64,000 nt of DNA, from NCBI GenBank assembly GCA_964017045.1, contig OZ024809.1:2356001-2420000 (forward strand), in the 5' to 3' direction. This document shows, in pieces, positions 20,961-35,000 of this stretch. Origin of the DNA: Omphiscola glabra (Eukaryota > Mollusca > Gastropoda > Lymnaeidae). The first letter of the stretch is position 1, and every line of letters begins with the position of its first letter. Under the pieces are notes generated by a model, which did not search any database, was not told the origin of the DNA, and saw nothing but the letters and a program-made list of their open reading frames with translations. The translations under genes and the position numbers were made by a program.

Positions 20961-21665
20961 GAAGTTCGATTAGATAGTCAAATTTCCCGGTACATCAGTG
21001 ACTTTGAGTCATTATATCCTGTATATCACTGGCTTTGAGTCGAAATTCCCGGTATATCATTGACTTTGATATACGATGAGCACATTTCTAAGTAGGTCAT
21101 TTTCTTTAAATTAAATTAAAAAACCATCATAAATTTTCGTGTTTTAAAATGGCAAATGTTCAATATCTCAAAAACTATTCCTGATACTAATAGAGAAAAC
21201 GGTTGCCATTTTGGAATATGTGGATCAAAGGTACATGGAAACAAGTCTAACATCTGAGGCATCAAACTTTGTCTAGGCCAGAGTCATTATTTTGTTGTAT
21301 TTATTCATTACACCTAACACAGTTACTCTTGTAACCAGTGATATATCCTCATCAACACCAGGCACAGAAACATTGCAAATCCCATCTACATTCATAGGAG
21401 CCATAATGATCAATAAATTGATCGTGGGCCCTTAATATATTGAAGAAGAAGAAGAAAAATTAACTTTGAATTTATGTCCACCAGTTGCTAATTGTAATGT
21501 AATTATTCCTTGAATTCAATCATTGCACAATGTTTACAGATGATTGAACTTACACAGAAAACTGTCCCTTTAGAGAAGCTGGACGAAAACTATCAATCAA
21601 CAGTTGTTGGTTGGATATATTCTTGGTCATTGACAAACACAAGACACACACAGAGGAGGGCCGGA
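20961..21665. other. intergenic, no gene seen
   Basis: AT-rich. A GAAGAAGAAGAAG run at 21440-21460 follows about 150 bp that may be the end of a retroposon. Confidence 0.5.
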
Positions 21666-21667
21666 AT

Positions 21668-21990
21668 TGAACCTTTTGTTTGTACTTTCATGGTGCACAT
21701 TCTATGCCACTCATCTTCACCCTGGCTTTGTCAGTACTTTCATGATGCACGTTCTATGCCACTCATCTTCACCCTGGCTTTGTCTGTACTTTCAAGGTGC
21801 TGGTTCTATGCCACTCATCATAACCCTAACCCTGGCTTTGTCTGTACTTTCAAGGTGCTGGTTCTATGCCACTCATCATAACCCTAACCCCGGCTTTGTC
21901 TGTACTTTCATGGTGCTGGTTCTATGCCACTCATCATAACCCTAACCCTGGCTTTGTCTGTACTTCCATGGTGCTGGTTCTATGCCACAA
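21668..21990. repeat. about 58-64-bp minisatellite, 5 copies, with CCCTAA motifs
   Basis: Unit includes GGTTCTATGCCACTCATC; the later copies carry ATAACCCTAACCC. Confidence 0.9.
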
Positions 21991-22047
21991 GTTTAAATGG
22001 TCACTTGGTAAAGTAATAGATAAGATCAACATCTAAAGCATGTCAAT

Positions 22048-22196
22048 ACACCCCCACCCCACCTCCCAAATGTCAATACTTGCACCCCCCACCACCAACT
22101 ATCAATACTTGCACCCCCCGCCCCACCCAACCCCCCGCCCTATCCAACCCCCAGCCCCACCCAACCCCCCGCCCCACCCAACCCCCCCGCAGTCAA
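22048..22196. repeat. C-rich CCCCACCCAACCCCCCGCC array
   Basis: Low-complexity, strand-asymmetric C-rich block. Confidence 0.85.
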
Positions 22197-22994
22197 TTGT
22201 GATAAATGTGAAACATGCAAAGCTTCAATATTTCAAGTTTTAATATCTTTTAATTTACAATTATTCTTACTTTTAATACAAACTACTTTTGTTTACAGCA
22301 CCAACAATACCGTAAGCATGGCAAAACTGCCCAACATGCCAAGGGGTCAGTGCAAAACAGCTGGGACACATACATCATATATGGCTTAATAAAACAATGC
22401 AGAATGAAAGATCATGAATCTCTAAGGAAGAGAAGGAAGCATACCAGAAAACTAATTCCTTTTTGTTTCTATAGTACTTTACAATGTGATCTGATGGCTG
22501 GCTTGAGCCAAAACACTTGACTGATTTCTTCTTCTTTATATCACATTTTTTTGGAGGAAAGAAGTTCATTAAATGTTATAAAAATCAATTAATAAAAAAA
22601 TCTATAAAATCTGATGCAGTAACATCTTCAAATTCAAACAATCATAAATATGAATAGGATCTGATGGGAAAGAATGTACAAATATGGCACAGACATTTAT
22701 GGTCCATTCATTAATGCTTGGTTGTTTAAGCTGGAGCATCCAGCAATCTGGCCAAACAAGTTGTCAGGAGATCTGAGATAATAATGGGGGAGAGGCCAGA
22801 GGTGGGGGGGGGTTCAAAAAGGGGTAGGGTAGGAGGTTCCTGGAAAAATCAACAACAATGTAGAAATGTTTTAAAATATTTAAATGTATGGAACTTTTTG
22901 GTTCTGTGCAAAATTGGGCAAATGTATGACATTGTGCAGTATTTAGACCAACTGTATTTAGTGGTTTAGCCGGGTTGATAAAAAACAAAAGTTT
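22197..22994. other. intergenic, no gene seen
   Basis: AT-rich unique sequence; open frames here are short and overlap on both strands. Confidence 0.5.
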
Positions 22995-23017
22995 GGGGGG
23001 GGGGGGGGGGGGGGGGG
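22995..23017 (+). repeat. 23-base G run
   Basis: Longest mononucleotide G tract in the window. Confidence 0.95.
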
Positions 23018-23074
23018 TTGAGGGGTATTTTTATTAAACTAAATAGTCTTTCATTTTATTTAACAATCAAACAA

Positions 23075-23386
23075 TATTCTGTCTTAATATTCTGTCTTAC
23101 TGTTCTGTCTTACTGTTCTGTCTTACTGTTCTGTCTTACTGTTCTGTCTTACTGTTCTGTCTTACTGTTCTGTCTTACTATTCTGTCTTAATGTTCTGTC
23201 TTAATGTTCTGTCTTAATGTTCTGTCTTACTGTTCTGTCTTACTGTTCTGTCTTACTGTTCTGTCTTACTGTTCTGTCTTACTGTTCTGTCTTACTGTTC
23301 TGTCTTACTGTTCTGTCTTACTGTTCTGTCTTACTGTTCTGTCTTACTATTCTGTCTTAATGTTCTGTCTTAATATTCTGTCTATT
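23075..23386. repeat. 13-bp minisatellite, about 23 copies
   Basis: Unit TGTTCTGTCTTAC. Confidence 0.96.
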
Positions 23387-25149
23387 TGTGACAATATATT
23401 TTAGTGAGCTTCTCTCCCTGTGGATGACAAAAAATAATATTTAAGATCACAAAACTGAACCAGAATATTTTTCTACAGTGGTCACATGTTTATATGGCTC
23501 CTTTAAATGTTTTTATACCTACACAATGTTAAAATAAAAATCGCCAGCACTGCTCTATTAAAACATTTCATTTTATGCAACTATAAATTGAAGGAAAACA
23601 AGTAGTGAGCCCCATATCTAACCACTGAGCGCACTGTGTAGTACTTGGAACAATCCAAGGTCAAGGTTCTATTCAATCCAAGTGCTGTGTGGTTCTCAAA
23701 CCCTAGTGAAGAACTGAAAACATATTTGATGGATTATGGATATTTGATCTCAAAGTTCCATACGACATCTCGTACTGAGCCTTTGATCAAGAAATAGGTC
23801 AACCAATCGGCAATGGGATTGAAGACGAAAGAAAATTTAAAAAATCATGTTTTCAGAGAATGTCTGACATTTCTGCGAGGCATTTGGAAACTCTTACAAT
23901 AATTTTGCAGCCTGGGTGCCCAGAACTGTTGCTGCCATTAACTGGGACCCTAGACCAAAGTAAATAAAAATGAATACATTCTGGTCAAATAAAAAAAAAG
24001 CACTGATTTTTTACCTAAAAATTTCATTTCTACAACGATCAACGATCTAATTGGGATGTTTTCATCTATTTTGCGCTGAAAGGCAGAAGACCTATGATCT
24101 TCACCTTTCACAAATCTGATCATTTCTTGAGAGCCGATTGCAAATGGTTGCATTAAATCTGGGTCACTGTTCGGGACTGAAAAAGAAAATGTTCTGAACT
24201 TCCAGCAGGCCAACGATCAAATGCCATCAAACATTAAAAAAACAATATTTAATATATATATGAAAAAATAATTTTTATAATAAATGAGTTATAATAAATT
24301 TAAAATAATTTTGAGATGACAGGCCAGCTGCCATATAATCTGTATACATTACCAATAAATATATGAATAATAGTAATAATAAGAAAAATAATACGAATAA
24401 TAAAAATAGTTAAAATTGTATGAATTGAATCAGCATTCTGTTTTGTGTGAACTAAATGTACTTTGAAAATTTCAAAAATAATGAAACAAAGAAACAAATT
24501 AATATAACTATTCCAATGTATACATAGCAAGAGCAAGACACAAAAATGCATTTATCCTTACAAAGGAATACACGTGACTATAACATTCTAATAAATATGT
24601 GAAGGTAACATATTGGTCTTGTAAAAAGGCCATGGATTCTGTGAATGGGAAGGGGGGGGGGAGTAAAGAGTGGAGCAAGAGGGGGTGTGTGTACATCCAG
24701 GCATTAGCTTACCATCCTCAAAGATTTTGATAAAACATATGGAGATTTAGATCAGAAGAAATTATTTTAAAGGCATCCTCATAGTTGATAGTAGGGGGGC
24801 CACATTGCCACCAAGAAAAAATATAAAACAAAAAATTGATTAATTTATACCTTTGGCGGATACCGCTATTTGACAGAGATTTTAACAATTGTAACTTACC
24901 TTTAAATTGACTGCGCCTCGTTATTAAGTTGAAATCACGGCGCATTGTTTTGGACATGCCACACATAAAAAACCCCAAAATGAATCGTCACGTGATTCTA
25001 GACACTCAAATATATTGGTGCGTCTATGTCGGCAATTTCTCGGGAGCTTTTGCTTCACAAACAGCTAATTTAATTGCTTCTCTGTATTGCCTCAACCTAA
25101 CCTGCTACATTTCTTATGAACATTGGTATATCAAAGTTTCTTCTCAGTC
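23387..25149. other. intergenic, no gene seen
   Basis: AT-rich. 23600-23950 is a somewhat GC-richer patch that may be an old transposon fragment. No ORF resembles a known protein. Confidence 0.45.
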
Positions 25150-25516
25150 CACGTCAAAGCTGCTGCCGGTGAACATCATGAGGTCAAAGCTGCTGCTGGT
25201 GAACATCATGAGGTCAAAGCTGCTGCCGGTGAACATCATGAGGTCAAAGCTGCTGCCGGTGAACATCATGAGGTCAAAGCTGCTGCCGGTGAACATCATG
25301 AGGTCAAAGCTGCTGCCGGTGAACATCATGAGGTCAAAGCTGCTGCCGGTGAACATCATGAGGTCAAAGCTGCTGCTGGTGAACATCATGAGGTCAAAGC
25401 TGCTGCTGGTGAACATCATGAGGTCAAAGCTGCTGCTGGTGAACATCATGAGGTCAAAGCTGCTGCTGGTGAACATCATGAGGTCAAAGCTGCTGCTGGT
25501 GAACATCATGAGGTCA
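25150..25516. repeat. 30-bp minisatellite, 12 nearly identical copies
   Basis: Unit starts GTCAAAGCTGCTGCCGGTGA. The only visible variation is CCGGT/CTGGT: copies 1, 3-7 carry C and copies 2, 8-12 carry T. Ten codons per unit, so three frames are open. Confidence 0.97.
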
Positions 25517-25582
25517 ATGACTTATGCAATACTAAAAGAATAATGTTATGAAACATTTCATACTCTGTGCCTTACGAGGTGA

Positions 25583-25664
25583 CTGGTCTCACACTATACA
25601 CTAGTCCCAAGGTCTCACACTATACACTAGTCCCAAGGTCTCACACTATACACTAGTCCCAAGA
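25583..25664. repeat. 26-bp repeat, 3 copies
   Basis: Unit includes GGTCTCACACTATACACTAG. Lies about 170 bp downstream of the shark stop, possibly in its 3' UTR. Confidence 0.92.
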
Positions 25665-25815
25665 ATACTGGCTATATTAAATTAAAAACAAACTTTACCT
25701 ACACCTTAACACATACGACATGTGCTGAAAAAAGGGGACTTCAATAACGTAATTTGCATTACAAGAATTTAAAAAAAATTAAAAAAGAAGAAGGAAGAAA
25801 AATTTAGGAATTCTT

Positions 25816-25856
25816 AATGGGAACGGACAGCTCTCAATGGGAACGGACAGCTCTCA
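25816..25856. repeat. 20-bp duplication over the shark stop codon
   Basis: Minus-strand GAGAGCTGTCCGTTCCCATT occurs twice back to back. The first copy makes CAT-TGA, the current stop. Confidence 0.93.
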
Positions 25857-26031
25857 TAATCTCACGGGCACTCATGTATTCGGGTTCTTCCTCAAAATGT
25901 TGGTTCAGCCATGAGAAAGTGGGCCGCTGTGCCGCCTCATTAGCCCAACAGCGTAACATGACCTCGTAGACCACCTGCGGGCACTTTGTTGGACGAGTCA
26001 GTCGATTCCCGTCTTCAATGAACTTGATGAC
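25834..26031 (-). CDS. shark: shark exon 19 (last)
   Basis: Codes [20 protein letters not shown], then [13 protein letters not shown] and a 30-residue tail ending AVRSH and TGA (25836-25834). Acceptor CAG ends at 26032. A 20-bp direct duplication spans the stop codon. Confidence 0.95.
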   Translation of the reverse strand, partial: VIKFIEDGNRLTRPTKCPQVVYEVMLRCWANEAAQRPTFSWLNQHFEEEPEYMSAREIMRAVRSH

Positions 26032-29000
26032 CTGTAGAGTTTGTGAAACAATGAAAATAACTGCAGCCGCTATTTTAAATTTTGGGGATGATAGTGGCAC
26101 TGCAAATATTTTTGGGATGGAAAAATTATTTTCTTAAAATTTATTGGATCAACTATACAGACTTGAACCTCCTCCCTTCTGTTTATGGCCCAGATGCTTT
26201 ACAGCATGTGTTAAGGTATGGCCCAGATGCTTTACAGCATGTGTTAAGGTATGGCCCAGATGCTTTACAGCATGTGTTAAGGTATGGCCCAGATGCTTTA
26301 CAGCATGTGTTAAGGTATGGCCCAGATGCTTTACAGTGTGTGTTAAGAACTTCTATGTGTTTGGTGATTACGTGTGGGTCGGAGAGTATCAGAGTAGATG
26401 TTGCTATTAAATGCTTAGTATTTGTGTGATGTATTTTGGGTAAGAGGAAATGAGGTGTGAGTAGTGTGTAATGGTGTGAAAGGATGGCTGTGCAGAAAGA
26501 GTTTAATTTCGTGAGTTGTTTTTACATTTAACAAAGAGACGTTTATTCTAAGAATCAATGGTTTGTTTTATGATTGTGACCCTAGACAGCCAAGCTATCA
26601 AACCCGGTAAGATCGGGTTCATAACAGCATAGGCCGTCTAACTCTTATATTTGAACTGTGCCCATTTCCTGAAATGGTTAAAAAAAAAAAAAGGCTTCAC
26701 ATCTCACCTCTACTCCTGTCATGTCCTCAAATGGTGCGCCACCAAATGAGAACATTTCCCACAATGTGACGCCATAGCTCCACACATCGCTGGCGTGGGA
26801 AAAGTGGCCAAAGTTGACACTCTCAGGGGCGTACCTGGAGAAAATGAGAACCTTACAGTCAAACAGCATCATCCTTTTTACAGCTATTGAATATATTAGC
26901 ATGTTTCCAGCAACTGTACATTTGTCTTAGTTAGTAGTACAGTGATAGCATGTGCAGTGCCTAGATGGCCCATGTCAAGTGCTTAGATGGCCCATAAACA
27001 GTGGTAACATGTCCGGTGCCTTGATGGCCCATGAACAGTGGTAACATGTCCTGTGCGGAGATGGCCCATGAACAGTGGTAACATGTCCTGTGCCTAGATG
27101 GCCCATGAACAGTGGTAACATGTCCTGTGCCTAGATGGCCCATGAACAGTGGTAACATGTCCTGTGGCTAGATGGCCCATGTCATGTGCCTAGATGGCCC
27201 ATGTCCAGTGCCTAGATGGCCCATGTCAAGTGCTTAGATGGCCCATAAACAGTGGTAACATGTCCTGTGGCTAGATGGCCCATGAACAGTGGTAACATGT
27301 CCTGTGGCTAGATGGCCCATGAACAGTGGTAACATGTCCTGTGCTTAGATGGCCCATGAACAGTGATAACATGTCCTGTGCGGAGATGGCCCATGTACTG
27401 TGCCTAGATGGCCCATGTCCTGTGCCTAGATGGCCCATGACACCAAATTGAGCGAGTTATTATTTGGTGTGAAAGGAGACCAGGATGTGTTTTTTAAAAC
27501 TCAGGTCTTACCTCTTCCCCAAGAATAGCTGTCCAGCTTGGCTGACCCAAGAATAGCTGTCCAGCTTGGCTGACCCAAGAATAGCTGTCCAGCTTGGCTG
27601 ACCCAAGAATAGATGTCCAGCTTGGCTGACCCAAGAATAGCTGTCCAGCTTGGCTGACCCAAGAATAGCCGTCCAGCTTGGCTGACCCAAGAATAGCTGT
27701 CCAGCTTGGCTGACCCAAGAATAGCTGTCCAGCTAGGCTGACCCAAGAATAGCTGTCCAGCTAGGCTGACCCAAGAATAGCTGTCCAGCTTGGCTGACCC
27801 AAGAATACCTGTCCAGCTTGGCTGACATGCCCAAGCTTTCAGTACACAGAGGTGAACATGGACAAAGGACCATGTACCTCCCCTCCCAACCCTTCTCCAC
27901 CCAACATAGAATACATCTCTCCAGCTTCCGTTTCATGATCTTACCATGATCTTACCATTTTATAGGCCAACGTCCACCCTTGGTTGCCTTATAATATTCT
28001 TTGTCTGTCCCCATGGCTCTGCTCAGACCAAAATCGCTAATTTTTACCTAGAGGAAAATTACAATTATTGATGAGGAAATATATATACCAACATGTGAAT
28101 AATATCAGTGGCATACTTGAATCTACATTCACCAGAATTTTCAAAATGATCAAATTAAATTTTAAGTCTATGTAATTAGAAGATGTAGGATTTAATAAGA
28201 CTGAAGAACTACTGATAACAATGTGATTCTTCCAGTCTATCATTCAGAGGTATTTGTACAACTTTTATCATACAAAAATGACCAATGGATATCTTCATTT
28301 CCGACCACTTGACCCATATATGTCTCAACATCTAACCAATGAAGATCTCGGAATTGACAACTGAGCAAAATAGTTTAACGACTTAACCATATAACTGGCA
28401 ATTACAACAGTTGGCCATATAGTTTGACCATTTGGCCATGAAGAACTGGGAGGTTGTCCACTAGGCCACATAGTTTGACTGTTGTGAACTAGATTGAAGT
28501 GAATGTTTGGTAGGGGGCATTGTTGATTGTGAGAGCGTATTTATGAGTTGTAAGTTTGTAAGTCATGAGGTCAGAGCGTGATGTTGGTTCGCTGGGTTGA
28601 GTTAGTGTATGCTGAGTGTTTTGTTGAGTTAGTGTATGCTGAGTGTTTTGTTGAGTTAGTGTATGCTGAGTGTTTTGTTGGGATATAAAAAGGCAGTGTG
28701 ACAGTGCGTTAATTGATCGTTAGTCGAGGGAGATAGTCCAGAGTAGATTGTCGATAGTTAGAGTAAGAGTCAAGCAATATAGTAATTTTGGTTAGATTCG
28801 CTGTAGGGCTTGTGACCTGAGGATAGTATTTTTCTGCTGGATGAATTATGAAGCAACTGTGTTTTGTAACAAGTGGAAGTTTTAGCACATGGAAACAAAT
28901 ACATAATTTACAATGGACTATTCAGTGTTTGAGTTACTTGACCACGAGAGAGAGACGAGCATTAACCAAACAGGTCTGACATAAGGTTAGATATAAAGTA

Positions 29001-32000
29001 TTCACCATCAGAGGTAGTAGACAAACAAAAGAAGGCCATAACATTGACCACTTGCCCATATGTACTTGACCGTGACCCCAAGTCAATTAAATCACCAGCG
29101 ATGAAGCATCCCTTCAATAAATGTAACAGTTAACTTACTCGTTGCATGGAGAACAGTAGAATGTTCCTAGCAGCCAGATCCCTGTGTACAAGCCTCTTGG
29201 TCTCCAGGTACATCATTCCCTGGGCTATTTGAGCCGCCCAGAGATACAGTTCCTGTTTTACTCTGACCTTTTCAGGGTGGTCCTCAAGGAAGTCTAGCAT
29301 GGATCCCATTGGGACAAACTCCTCTACCTTTAAACAAAAGAAAACTCCCATTGTCAATGGACATGCAACAAAACAATAAACTGGAAGGAACGCTTCAAGA
29401 ATAAAACAGGAAAATGAAACTTTTGTAGCAAATCTGGTCTTAAGTTCAAAGTAATAAAACCCATTTTTTTATGATCTAGTCCTGGGTTGGCCAGTAAGCT
29501 CGTATTTATAATTATATTTCTTTATAGTAAAAAAACTAGGCCGGCATCTATCTGAGGCCATTGGGGAAATCAATAATTTCATGTGCGTGGCTCCTAAAGT
29601 GATCTAGTGGCTCCTAAAGTGATCTAGTGGCTTCTAAAGTGATCTAGTGGCTCCTAAGTGATCTAGTGGCTCCTAAAGTGATCTAGTGGCTCCTAAAGTG
29701 ATCTAGTGGCTCCTAAAGTGATCTAGTGGCTCCTAAAGTGATCTAGTGGCTCCTAAAGTGATCTAGTGGCTCCTAAAGTGATCTAGTGGCTCCTAAAGTG
29801 ATCTAGTGGCTCCTAAAGTGATCTAGTGGCTCCTAAAGTGATCTAGTGGCTCCTAAAGTGATCTAGTAGCTCCTAAAGTGATCTAGTGGCTCCTAAAGTG
29901 ATCTAGTGGCTCCTAAAGTGATCTAGTGGCTCCTAAAGTGATCTAGTGGCTCCTAAAGTGATCTAGTGGCTCCTAAAGTGATCTAGTGGCTCCTAAAGTG
30001 ATCTAGTGGCTCCTAAAGTGATCTAGTGGCTCCTAAAGTGATCTAGTCACCCTACACAGACAATCTAGCTGGCCACCTCAAACATCACCTACTGACCACT
30101 CTCAAATGTCCCCTAGCTGGCCAAAAATCAAGGTTGCATATCTAGTCATATCACAAAGTCCACCAACAATGAAGGTTGCTTATCATCCCACAAAGTCCAC
30201 CAACAATGAAGGTTGCTTATCATCCCCCAAAGTCCACCAACAATGAAGGTTGCTTATCCTCCACCAAAGTCAACCAACAATGAAGGTTGCTTATCATCCC
30301 ACAAAGTCCACCAACAATGAAGGTTGCTTATCATCCCCCAAAGTCCACCCAACAATGAAGGTTGCTTATCATCCCCTAAAGTCCACCAACAATGAAGGTT
30401 GCTTATCATCCCCCAAAGTCCACCAACAATGAAGGTTGCTTATCATCCCCCAAAGTCCACCCAACTGTATTTCTCCCAGAGCTAAACACCTACAATCTTA
30501 ATCCTTTATGAAAAAAAAAATTGTTTCAAAATAACCATACCAGCATGAGGGGTGGGCCTTGACAGACACCCAACAGCTGGACGATGTAGTCATTTTTTAG
30601 GGACTGCATGACATAGGCCTCCAACATAAAGTCTTCTTTGTTGCCGACAGAATGGAATGTCTTGACAGCTACATTTATCTGAAACAATGCAAATCTGTGT
30701 TATAGCGGTAGACGATCTTGAGCGTATCTTTGGCCAAAAAAACAACAACAACAAAACTCTTTCACACAAAAGCCCCACTAGTTAAACTTAAGCCACATGA
30801 ATTTTGAAACCAAACCAATGACACTGATCCAAAACATGACAGATCGACCAATGACACTGACCAAATGAATGACACTGTATGGACCAATGAGGCTGATCAA
30901 ACCAATGACACTGATCAAACCAATGACACTGACCAAATGAATGACACTGTATGGACCAATGAGGCTGATCAAACCAATGACACTGATCAAACCAATGACA
31001 CTGGTCAAATATATGACACAGATCAAACCAATGACACTGATCAAACCAATGACACTGGTCAAATATATGACACTGTATGGACCAATGAGGCTGATCAAAC
31101 CAATGACACTGATCAAACCAATGACACTGGTCAAATATATGACACAGATCAAACCAATGACACTGGTCAAATATATGACACTGTATGGACCAATGAGGCT
31201 GATCAAACCAATGACACTGATCAAACCAATGACACTGGTCAAATATATGACACTGGTCAAACCAATGACACTGATCAAACCAATGACACTGATCAAACCA
31301 ATGACACTGATCAAACCAATGACACTGATCAAACCAATGACACTGACCAAATGAATGACACTGTATGGACCAATGAGGCTGATCAAACCAATGACACTGA
31401 TCAAACCAATGACACTGGTCAAATATATGACACAGATCAAACCAATGACACTGATCAAACCAATGACACTGGTCAAATATATGACACTGTATGGACCAAT
31501 GAGGCTGATCAAACCAATGACACTGATCAAACCAATGACACTGGTCAAATATATGACACTGGTCAAACCAATGACACTGATCAAACCAATGACACTGATC
31601 AAACCAATGACACTGATCAAACCAATGACACTGACCAAATGAATGACACTGTATGGACCAATGAGGCTGATCAAACCAATGACACTGATCAAACCAATGA
31701 CACTGGTCAAATATATGACACTGGTCAAACCAATGACACTGATCAAACCAATGACACTGATCAAACCAATGACACTGATCAAACCAATGACACTGGTCAA
31801 ATATATGACACAGATCAAACCAATGACACTGGTCAAATATATGACACTGATCCAAAACATGACAGATCGACCAATGACACTGACCAAATGAATGACACTG
31901 TATGGAACAATGAGGCTGATCAAACCAATGACACTGATCAAACCAATGACACTGATCAAACCAATGACAGAACCAATGACACTGACAGAACCAATGACAC

Positions 32001-35000
32001 ATCAAACCAATGACACCTATCAAACCAATGACACTGACAAACCAATGACACTGATCAAACCAATGATGCTGATCAAACAAATAACACTGACAAACCAATG
32101 ACACTGATCAAACCAATGACACTGATCAAACCAATGACACTGACAGAACCAATGACATTGACAAACCAATTGACACTGATCAAACCAATGTTGTTGACCA
32201 AACCAATGATGATGATTAAACCAATGACACTGACAAACCAATGACACTGATCAAACCAATGACACTGATCAAACCAATGATGCTGATCAAACAAATGACA
32301 CTGATCAAACCAATAACACTGATCAAACCAACGACACTGATCAAACCAATGACACTGATCAAACCAATGACACTGACAAACCAACGACACTGATCAAACC
32401 AATGACACTGATCAAACCAATGACACTGATAGAACCAATGACATTGACAAACCAATTGACACTGATCAAACCAATGATGCTGATCAAACCAATGACACTG
32501 ATCAAACCAATGATGCTGATCAAACCAATGATGATGATTAAACCAATGACACTGATCAAACCAATGACACTGATCAAACCAATGATGCTGATCAAACCAA
32601 TGACACTGATCAAACCAATGATGCTGATCAAACCAATGATGATGATTAAACCAATGACACTGATCAAACCAATGACACTGATCAAACCAATGATGCTGAT
32701 CAAACCAATGATGATGATTAAACCAATGACACTGATCAAACCAATGATGCTGATCAAACCAATGACACTGACAAACCAACGACACTGATCAAACCAATGA
32801 CACTGATCAAACAAATGACACTGATCAAACCAATGACACTGATAGAACCAATGACATTGACAAACCAATTGACACTGATCAAACCAATGATGCTGATCAA
32901 ACCAATGACACTGATCAAACCAATGACACTGATCAAACCAACAACACTGATCAAACCAACGACACTGATCAAACCAATGACACTGATCAAACCAACGACA
33001 CTGATCAAACCAATGACACTGATCAAACCAACGACACTGATCAAACCAATGACACTGATCAAACCAATGACACTGATCAAACCAATGACACTGATCAAAC
33101 CAATGACACTGATCAAACCAATGACACTGATCAAACCAATGATACTGATCAAACCAACGACACTGATCAAACCAACGACACTGATCAAACCAATGACACT
33201 GATCAAACCAATGACACTGATCAAACCAATGACACTGACAGAACCATGACATTGATCAAACCAATGACACTGATCAAACCAACGACACTGATCAAACCAA
33301 CGACACTGATCAAACCAATGACACTGATCAAACCAACGACACTGATCAAACCAATGACACTGATCAAACCAATGACACTGATCAAACCAATGACACTGAC
33401 AGAACCATGACATTGATCAAACCAATGACACTGATCAAACCAACGACACTGATCAAACCAACGACACTGATCAAACCAATGACACTGATCAAACCAATGA
33501 TGCTGATCAAACCAATGACACTGATCAAACTAATGACACTGATCAAACCAATGACACTGATCAAACCAATGACACTGATCAAACCAATGATGCTGATCAA
33601 ACCAATGATGATGATTAAACCAATAACACTGACAAACCAATGACACTGATCAAACAATGACAATGACAAACCAATGACACTGATCAAACAATGACAATGA
33701 CAAACAAATGACACTGATCAAACCAATGACACTGATAAAAAAATGACAATGACAAACCAATGACACTGATCAAATTTGAGAAAAGAAAACAATCTCTAGA
33801 CCCAAAACCCACTGCAAATATCCAACCTCAGCTTGTAGGAACCAACCCTAACTCAAACAACCAACCCCATCTTACCTCCCCCTGGCTCAAACAACCAACC
33901 CCATCTTACCTCCCCCCTGGCTCAAACAACCAACCCCATCTTACCTCCCCCTGGCTCAAACAACCAGCCCCATCTTACCTCCCCCTGGCTCAAACAACCA
34001 ACACCATCTTACCTCCCCCTGACTCAAACAACCAACCCCATCTTACCCCCCCTGGCTCAATCAACCAACCTCATCTTACCTTACCCTGACTCAAAAAACC
34101 AACCCAATCTTACCTCCCCCTGACTCAAACAACCAACCCCATCTTACCCCCCCTGGCTCAATCAACCAACCTCATCTTACCTTACCCTGACTCAAAAAAC
34201 CAACCCAATCTTACCTCACCCTGACTCAAATAACCAACCCAATCTTACCTCACCCTGACTCATATAACCAACCCAGACAAACATAATTCAATGAATCCAC
34301 CAAAGATGAAGAAAGAAACGTTCACCCCCCCCTCCCTCCCCCCCCCTCCTTTTAGACCCAACACATAACTCACCTTTTCTTTCTTGAAGAGCTTTTTCTC
34401 CAGCACCAGCTCACCTTTAAGGACAGATCCATATTCACCTTTACCGAGCTCATTACCTGACAAACAGACACAATCATAAAACAGGGACAAACTGCCTTTT
34501 TGAACTCGTCACGAACGGATATTATGGTCGTGTGGAGTTTGTTGACAAAGAACGGATAATCTATCAAGTTTGTTGACAAAGAGCGGATAACCTATCAATC
34601 AAGCTGTCATACTTGCTTTAATCATTTTTGTTTCAATAGCCCGTTTGGGGATCCATGTTTTTTGTTAAGTATGGGTGCAGCAACATTAAGTGAGAAATCA
34701 ATCAATAGAACATAGAACACAGAACATAGAACAAAAAAAAAAGCTGTAATTGTGTATGTGAATTGTTCTGTCATTTGATTAGAGGGAGCAGCACGTGAGC
34801 AGTACATGAGCTGTACATGAGTAGTATGTGAGCAATAGAATGTGAGCAGTACATGAGCAGTACACGAACTGTACATGAGCAGTATGTGAGCAGTAGAATA
34901 TGAGCAGTACATGAGCTGTATGTGCTCTGTACATGGGCAGTAAGTGAGCTGTACATGAGCAGTACGTACCAAGTTTGAGATTTTTCGTGTTGATTTCTTT

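Noticed and set aside
20796..21038. 80-codon plus-strand frame as a gene
   Set aside because: No start or splice support and adjacent sequence looks like a dispersed repeat.
24929..25551. 204- and 142-codon frames with KAAAGEHHEV or SKLLPVNIMR repeats
   Set aside because: Twelve 30-bp repeats open in several frames; the N-terminal parts match nothing I recognise.
30778..32104. 382- to 438-codon frames (TNDTDQ on +, FDQCHW on -)
   Set aside because: 18-bp satellite inside a kinase intron. Several overlapping frames are equally open.
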